64,000 nt of DNA from Arcticibacterium sp964021845 (lineage in GTDB: Bacteria > Bacteroidota > Bacteroidia > Cytophagales > Spirosomataceae): assembly GCF_964021845.1 (NCBI RefSeq), contig NZ_CAXHZC010000005.1:248001-312000 (forward strand). Direction: 5' to 3'. The position numbers and the translations under genes are program-made. A model generated the notes under the pieces. The model was not told the origin of the DNA, searched no databases, and saw only the letters and a list, made by a program, of their open reading frames with translations. How positions within the stretch are numbered: position 1 is the stretch's first letter; every line of letters begins with the position of its first letter. Shown in pieces: positions 59,935 to 64,000 of this stretch.

Positions 59935-60315
59935 CTATAAATTTTTCCCAACAAAATCGTTGAACGTTTCTTTCATCTCAACGAACAGCTTTTTAAAAGT
60001 CTCCATTCTGTCTGCTAAATCAGTTTTCTCGCTCATTTTCCTGTGGTCCGAGGCCACAGGATTTGCCTTTATATTAGCTTCAATGGCGTCTTCTGAAATT
60101 TGAATATCATGATTAAGAATGTCAATCTGTTCCTTTTGGATGATAAATTGATTTTGGAACTGCTCTACGGCTTTCTTTAAATCATGGTTGGTGTTTTGAA
60201 TGCTGACTTCTGAAAGCCGATTTCTAAGGCTAATTAAATTATTGCTGTAAAAGGCTAATTCTTCTTGCCATGTTTTATGGTCTTTGTGCAGGTCTAATAA
60301 ATACTCCTTTTCCAT
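59935..60315 (-). CDS. Coiled-coil protein of unknown function
   Basis: 126 residues, no signal peptide or membrane segment. Most of it is helical and heptad-like (LISLRNRLSEVSIQNTNHDLKKAV; FQNQFIIQKEQIDILNHDI; MSEKTDLADRMETFKKLFVEMKE), suggesting a dimeric coiled coil. No family recognised. It is divergent from the universal stress protein gene 175 bases away, a pairing that could be functional or chance. Glu- and Lys-rich composition matches cytosolic scaffold proteins. Confidence 0.7.
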   Translation of the reverse strand: MEKEYLLDLHKDHKTWQEELAFYSNNLISLRNRLSEVSIQNTNHDLKKAVEQFQNQFIIQKEQIDILNHDIQISEDAIEANIKANPVASDHRKMSEKTDLADRMETFKKLFVEMKETFNDFVGKNL

Positions 60316-60490
60316 GTTTTTCTTTGTTTTTGTTATTTCAAAGAAATGGAATGTATGGCTTTCATAACATGAGGGTAGTCAGCAAAGGTGATGTCACTCA
60401 TCAGAAGATTGTGATCATAAATAAACCTGCTCAAAATCATATTATTAAAGTGACTATTTGAAGAACTTGGTGTTAACAAAAAGGAGAATC

Positions 60491-61312
60491 ATGAAGAAAA
60501 TAATATTAGCGACCGACTTTTCAAAAGGAGCTTCAAAAGCAGAAGAAATGGCCATAGCCATAGCTAAAAAGCATATATCTAATATTATTCTTTTGTACTG
60601 CTTTACACCTACTTATGTAGACCCTACCATGCCCGGCGGAATGGTTATTGTTTTAGATGAAGGAAAAGAAAAACAGCTGGAAGATAAGCTTTCTAGAAAA
60701 GCTAGAAGTATTCAGGAGCAAGGTGTTCGGACTACTTTCAGGCTAAGCACTGGAAGTGTATCTGATGGAATTAAAACTTTGGTGGAAGAAGAAGCTGCCG
60801 ATTTTGCTATTCTAGGGAAAACAGGAGCGTCTGGTTTTTTAGATAAAATATTAGGCAGTACTGCGGAGTATGTGATAAATAACATTAAGATTCCTTTATT
60901 GGTGGTGCCAGAAAATACAAAATCTATTGATGTTGATAGGATTCAATATGCCACCGAATTAGAATACGACGAAAATGAAATATTAGAAGAGGTCTTTGAG
61001 ATAGCTAGAAAGTTAAAAGCGGAGGTTGATTTTGTCAATGTGTTATCTGATAAAAAATTAGACCTGGTAGACAATGCTAAACTGATTGACGATATGAAAA
61101 AAAGCTTTCCAAACGAGCGATTAAACATTCAGTCTATTCGGTCAAATAGCGTTGAAAAAGCTATTCTGGAGCTTTCTGAGTCAAAGGAAAATACTGCTTT
61201 AGTGGTGGCATCTCACCACAGAGGTTTTTTAGAGGGTCTTCTTAAGCCCAGTGTGAGTAAGAGTCTTATTGCTAGAACCAATGTGCCAACATTTGTTTTT
61301 CATTTTGAGTAG
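60491..61312 (+). CDS. Universal stress protein, two USP domains
   Basis: 273 residues from ATG at 60491, which follows AAGGAG at 60481-60486 with a 4-nt gap, a strong ribosome site; the longer frame to 60458 is unlikely. Domain 1 keeps the full nucleotide motif G109-2X-G112-9X-G122-S123 (ILGKTGASGFLDKILGSTAEYVIN) and the N-terminal ILATDFSKGA. Domain 2 is more divergent (VASHHRGFLEGLLKPSVSKSLIARTNVPTFVF). It is the canonical relative of the three USP-like genes at 120-3315. An ATP-binding stress protein, cytosolic. Confidence 0.93.
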   Translation: MKKIILATDFSKGASKAEEMAIAIAKKHISNIILLYCFTPTYVDPTMPGGMVIVLDEGKEKQLEDKLSRKARSIQEQGVRTTFRLSTGSVSDGIKTLVEEEAADFAILGKTGASGFLDKILGSTAEYVINNIKIPLLVVPENTKSIDVDRIQYATELEYDENEILEEVFEIARKLKAEVDFVNVLSDKKLDLVDNAKLIDDMKKSFPNERLNIQSIRSNSVEKAILELSESKENTALVVASHHRGFLEGLLKPSVSKSLIARTNVPTFVFHFE

Positions 61313-61494
61313 CAAATCCTTGATTGATGCAAGAGTGGAAAGGAGTAAGCTTTGCTGCGTGACGATTTTGGCTATTAGTTTCAGTACGCAGTAGGGGCAA
61401 GTGGGGCACTTGTTATCGTAAATATCTTTAAACCTTAATAGAGAATGGTTCCTCAGCACTTTGTGGTTGATAGCGGTAAAGCCAATTAAATATA

Positions 61495-61531
61495 AAGCCG
61501 ATGTCAAAAAGTATTGACACCGGCTTTTTTG
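61495..61531 (+). terminator. Intrinsic terminator after the universal stress protein gene
   Basis: AAGCCGATGTCA (61495-61506) pairs with TGACACCGGCTT (61515-61526) with one mismatch, then TTTTTG. It lies 180 bases after the USP stop with only non-coding sequence between. Confidence 0.75.
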
Positions 61532-61559
61532 TTGGCAAAACTGCCTGAGAAATCAGTTT

Positions 61560-62918
61560 TTAGAATACTCCAATAAAGTGACTTCCTTCTATGTTTACTA
61601 GCTCCGCACCTTTAGTTACTTCGCCAGTTTCTGTGTTTACTACGTAAATGTTTCCGTTTTGACCTACGGCTGCTTGCGTTAGGTAGATGTCATTTCCGTC
61701 CACCACAAAACCTTGGTATTGGAATAAGTAGAAATCAGGGTCATAAGGAATAGCATCAATTTTTTGAGCAGTTTTAGTATTTAAGTCTACTAGAGCAAAA
61801 AATCCTTGAGCACCAGCTACACCATCTGCAGAGCCATTATGACGGTAAGCTACTACTGCTTTTCCGTTTGCTGCTGGTCTCCAAGCTAAAACGTAAGCAC
61901 CTTCTACGCCCAAGGCATCATCAAGGTTGAAATCATAAGAGTTATCATACTGGTTATTTGCATCAATTTTTAAGATATGAGAACCTTCTGGGTCGCTTTG
62001 GTTTGCTTGGTATACACTTCCATTGTATTCGAAAGCATTGATACTACGGTATCCGTTGGTGTTTCCGTACCCTACAGTAGAGGTAATTACAGTTGGGTTT
62101 AGTAAAGAAGGATAATCTAAAACGATGGTTTTTGAACCTAAAATTTCATAGCCGCTATCACTTTCAGCAGTATTAGGATCTACTTTACTTAAACGGGCAC
62201 CAATATATAATTTATCTCCAGCAGCATTTAAAGTAGGCATGTCAATTCTTGAGAAATAGTAGCCATTAGCTTCCTCTTCTGCCGTTAAAGGCACACTATG
62301 CTCTTGAAATTCTTTAATAACAGAATTTTCAAGGTCTAATGTTACCACACCAATCTTAGCATCAGTACGAACGTATGTGTCGTCTGTAGCGTCATCTGGG
62401 GTACCATTGTCATTGATTTCATGCTCTGTAGAAACGTATACAGCAGCTCCAGTTTTATCACCATCAAATAACTTAATCCATCTTGGTGCTGTTCCTACAT
62501 AAGGAGCAATACTCACAGGAGAACCCGTTGGAGTGAAAGTTTGACCACCTTCTACCGTATATTTAGTATAGTTTCCACCGGTATCTCCAGCATAACTAAT
62601 GTTAAAGATAGTTTTACCATCTTCAGAAGATTGTAATCTTGCAGTTCTGTTAGAAGGTGCTATAAATCCGTTGTTAAATGGGTCTATAGAGATATTTGGG
62701 TTTTTGGCGTCTTCGCTGCTGATAGAATAAATTAGCGTTCCTCCGTTTCCATCACCTGGGTTTTCTCCCATTTTGGCGGCAGCTACAGTAATCCATCTAG
62801 TTTCTTCTGGTTCAGGCTCTGGTTCAACAACGGGATCGTCGTTCGTAGTACAGGCGTTTAAAAGGCCAAAAGTTGCTAGTACGGCCAGTGTTTTATTATT
62901 TAGAATTGTTTTTATCAT
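61560..62918 (-). CDS. DUF4374 lipoprotein
   Basis: 452 residues with a lipoprotein signal (FGLLNAC) followed by a Pro-Glu-rich linker (EPEPEPEET). The body (ITVAAAKMGENPGDGNGGTLIYSI, YKFIVDQTG-like repeats such as YVLAWRPAANGKAVVAYRHNGS) matches the DUF4374 family, propeller-like proteins that accompany TonB receptors for siderophores or haem in Bacteroidota. It lies 14 bases behind the receptor gene and is probably its surface partner. Iron uptake is inferred from context only. Confidence 0.9.
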   Translation of the reverse strand: MIKTILNNKTLAVLATFGLLNACTTNDDPVVEPEPEPEETRWITVAAAKMGENPGDGNGGTLIYSISSEDAKNPNISIDPFNNGFIAPSNRTARLQSSEDGKTIFNISYAGDTGGNYTKYTVEGGQTFTPTGSPVSIAPYVGTAPRWIKLFDGDKTGAAVYVSTEHEINDNGTPDDATDDTYVRTDAKIGVVTLDLENSVIKEFQEHSVPLTAEEEANGYYFSRIDMPTLNAAGDKLYIGARLSKVDPNTAESDSGYEILGSKTIVLDYPSLLNPTVITSTVGYGNTNGYRSINAFEYNGSVYQANQSDPEGSHILKIDANNQYDNSYDFNLDDALGVEGAYVLAWRPAANGKAVVAYRHNGSADGVAGAQGFFALVDLNTKTAQKIDAIPYDPDFYLFQYQGFVVDGNDIYLTQAAVGQNGNIYVVNTETGEVTKGAELVNIEGSHFIGVF

Positions 62919-62932
62919 CGCTGTTTAGAATA

Positions 62933-64000
62933 TTAAAATTTATTAATCGAATAGTTAAGTTTTAAGTAAAAAGCTCTTCCTGGTTTCTGTACAGACAGGT
63001 TGTCATATACAGGTTTATCAAATATATTTTTAATGTCAAAACTCGCTACAACCCTGTTTTTTGGGAAGGCATAGCTAAGTCCAAAATCTTGTGCTAGTTG
63101 CTGAGGAACGTTGAAAAAGTCATTGCCTACTGTGTTGGTTCCCTGTGATGTGATGTATGAAAAGGCATCAGTAAAGTACATGGTGTAGAAAAGGTTTAAT
63201 CGAGAATTTTTCTGAATTAAATCTTTAAATGAGTAGCGTAAGCTACCATTCATAGTAAAAAATGGTGTGTTTGGTACATCTATTTCTATACCTCTATTAA
63301 TTACTTTTAGGTCAAAGCGAGATATGTTGAAGTTAAGTCCAAAGTTTCTGTTGTAATTATAGTTTAACTGGGCATCTATTCCTTTTGAAGTAGCTGTACC
63401 TTGATTAACATAGAGTATTAATTCATCATCCACGTTTAATGATGTTTCAATAGGCAAGCCTATACGATCTTTAATATTTCTAGCAAAAAGGTTAGTAGAA
63501 ACCACAAAGTTATGTTTGCGTATAGCAAAGGTTCCTAAACGAAATCCCAGATTATAGTTTCGGCTTTGTTCAGGATTAATGCTTGAATTTGCTATAACAT
63601 TGTCGCCATCATCACCAAACACTTCGGTTTCACTCGGTAGCCTTACCGCTTTTTCCGCGGAAGTTAAAAGGGTTATTTTTGAATTAAGAGCGTAAGATAG
63701 AGCAAAACCATAGCCATTATGTTTCTTATTACTACTTACTGTCTCATCCACTATTTTACTTTTACCATCTACACCTTTTTCAATAGTGGGGTCTATGCTT
63801 ATGGTTTCTTGCTGGTAGTATTTTCCAAACAAGCTTGTCTTAAGCCTATCATCTAAAGCAGATAGCTCGTAGGTTAAAGAATAGATGTTTTTATTTAAAT
63901 CTCTAGTGCCTTTAAAGGTGTTTTCTAAAACGGAACGCAAAGCATCACTATCTTCTCTATCTACTCCACTGTATACATGGTTTACTAAGAATTTGTGATG
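62933..64000 (-). CDS. TonB-dependent receptor, C-terminal part (runs off the window)
   Basis: The frame is open from a stop at 62933 to the window end, 355 residues; a Met-like TTG at 63940 is internal, and the coding continues beyond base 64000 (it encodes VNHVYSGVDRED just inside the end). Barrel strands alternate as expected (FALSYALNSKITLLTSAEKAVRLPSE) and the C-terminus ends in an aromatic strand YLKLNYSINKF. It precedes the DUF4374 lipoprotein by 14 bases. The plug domain and TonB box are outside. Siderophore or haem uptake is likely by context. Confidence 0.9.
   Translation of the reverse strand, partial: HHKFLVNHVYSGVDREDSDALRSVLENTFKGTRDLNKNIYSLTYELSALDDRLKTSLFGKYYQQETISIDPTIEKGVDGKSKIVDETVSSNKKHNGYGFALSYALNSKITLLTSAEKAVRLPSETEVFGDDGDNVIANSSINPEQSRNYNLGFRLGTFAIRKHNFVVSTNLFARNIKDRIGLPIETSLNVDDELILYVNQGTATSKGIDAQLNYNYNRNFGLNFNISRFDLKVINRGIEIDVPNTPFFTMNGSLRYSFKDLIQKNSRLNLFYTMYFTDAFSYITSQGTNTVGNDFFNVPQQLAQDFGLSYAFPKNRVVASFDIKNIFDKPVYDNLSVQKPGRAFYLKLNYSINKF

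Noticed and set aside
61229..61507. Open frame of 92 codons on the minus strand after the universal stress protein gene
   Set aside because: It overlaps the USP end and the terminator and has no recognisable domain.
1..64000. Search for tRNA, rRNA, CRISPR arrays, insertion sequences and phage genes
   Set aside because: Scanning by eye, no cloverleaf with a GGTTCGA-type arm, no regular spaced repeats, no transposase and no phage proteins were seen.

Overview
The window looks like ordinary chromosome of a Bacteroidota bacterium, most likely a Cytophagales-type free-living glycan degrader (inference). The reasons are a SusC/SusD pair with an STN-type receptor and its own sigma/FecR regulators, a BshA-type bacillithiol gene, PVC-type haem and Tat-targeted Gfo/Idh/MocA proteins, a DUF4374 protein next to a TonB receptor, AT-rich DNA, and promoters of the Bacteroidota type (TTG, about 19-20 nt, then TAnnTTTG). 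I found no tRNA, rRNA, CRISPR array, insertion sequence or prophage.

Layout. 1-3315: the end of an unknown gene, then three tandem divergent universal-stress-protein-like genes. 3630-13462: YceI, GNAT, a divergent pair of a Tat-exported oxidoreductase and a very large haem/HEAT lipoprotein, DUF202, a CDF metal exporter behind an AAGAC/CATC-rich tract, a serine hydrolase and a nitroreductase. 13536-21840: a polysaccharide-utilisation locus in the order sigma factor, FecR, SusC with STN domain, SusD, sulfatase. 22203-27957: small redox and stress genes (mono-cluster ferredoxin, YceI, truncated haemoglobin, D-lactate-type dehydrogenase), an outer-membrane protein and a DbpA-like helicase. 28159-30280: fatty acid desaturase and a leucine-rich lipoprotein. 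30303-36891: a glycan-hydrolase cluster (GH95, nucleoside-hydrolase-like, GH20, esterase). 37256-46086: a small secreted protein, the bshA-ndh-ABC-HAD operon, UbiA, PurN, and a two-gene glycosyltransferase-like pair. 46206-49661: a four-gene sugar operon with a hexulose-phosphate-synthase-like enzyme. 49868-57997: a kinase-less DHp sensor, an outer-membrane protein, threonine aldolase, PBP1A, and an IorAB-like molybdoenzyme. 58336-64000: a lipoprotein, an HTH-TM-NTF2 fusion regulator, a coiled-coil protein, a canonical universal stress protein, and a TonB receptor with DUF4374 lipoprotein that runs off the window.

Functional picture. Two loci degrade complex glycans: a sulfated one imported by SusCD, and a fucose/HexNAc-type one processed by lipoprotein hydrolases. 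Their sugars could feed central metabolism together with the HUMPS/ADH/SDR/isomerase operon. Several genes concern redox or nitrosative stress (bacillithiol, haemoglobin, YceI, NDH-2, universal stress proteins).

The most novel-looking items are the tandem USP-like paralogues that have lost the nucleotide-binding motif, the HTH-TM-NTF2 regulator with helically phased direct repeats in its promoter, the DHp-only sensor, and the HUMPS operon. Several genes (PBP1A, the RgpF-like protein, the outer-membrane protein behind threonine aldolase) appear to use TTG starts, and the DUF4422 gene has no ATG at its conserved N-terminus.
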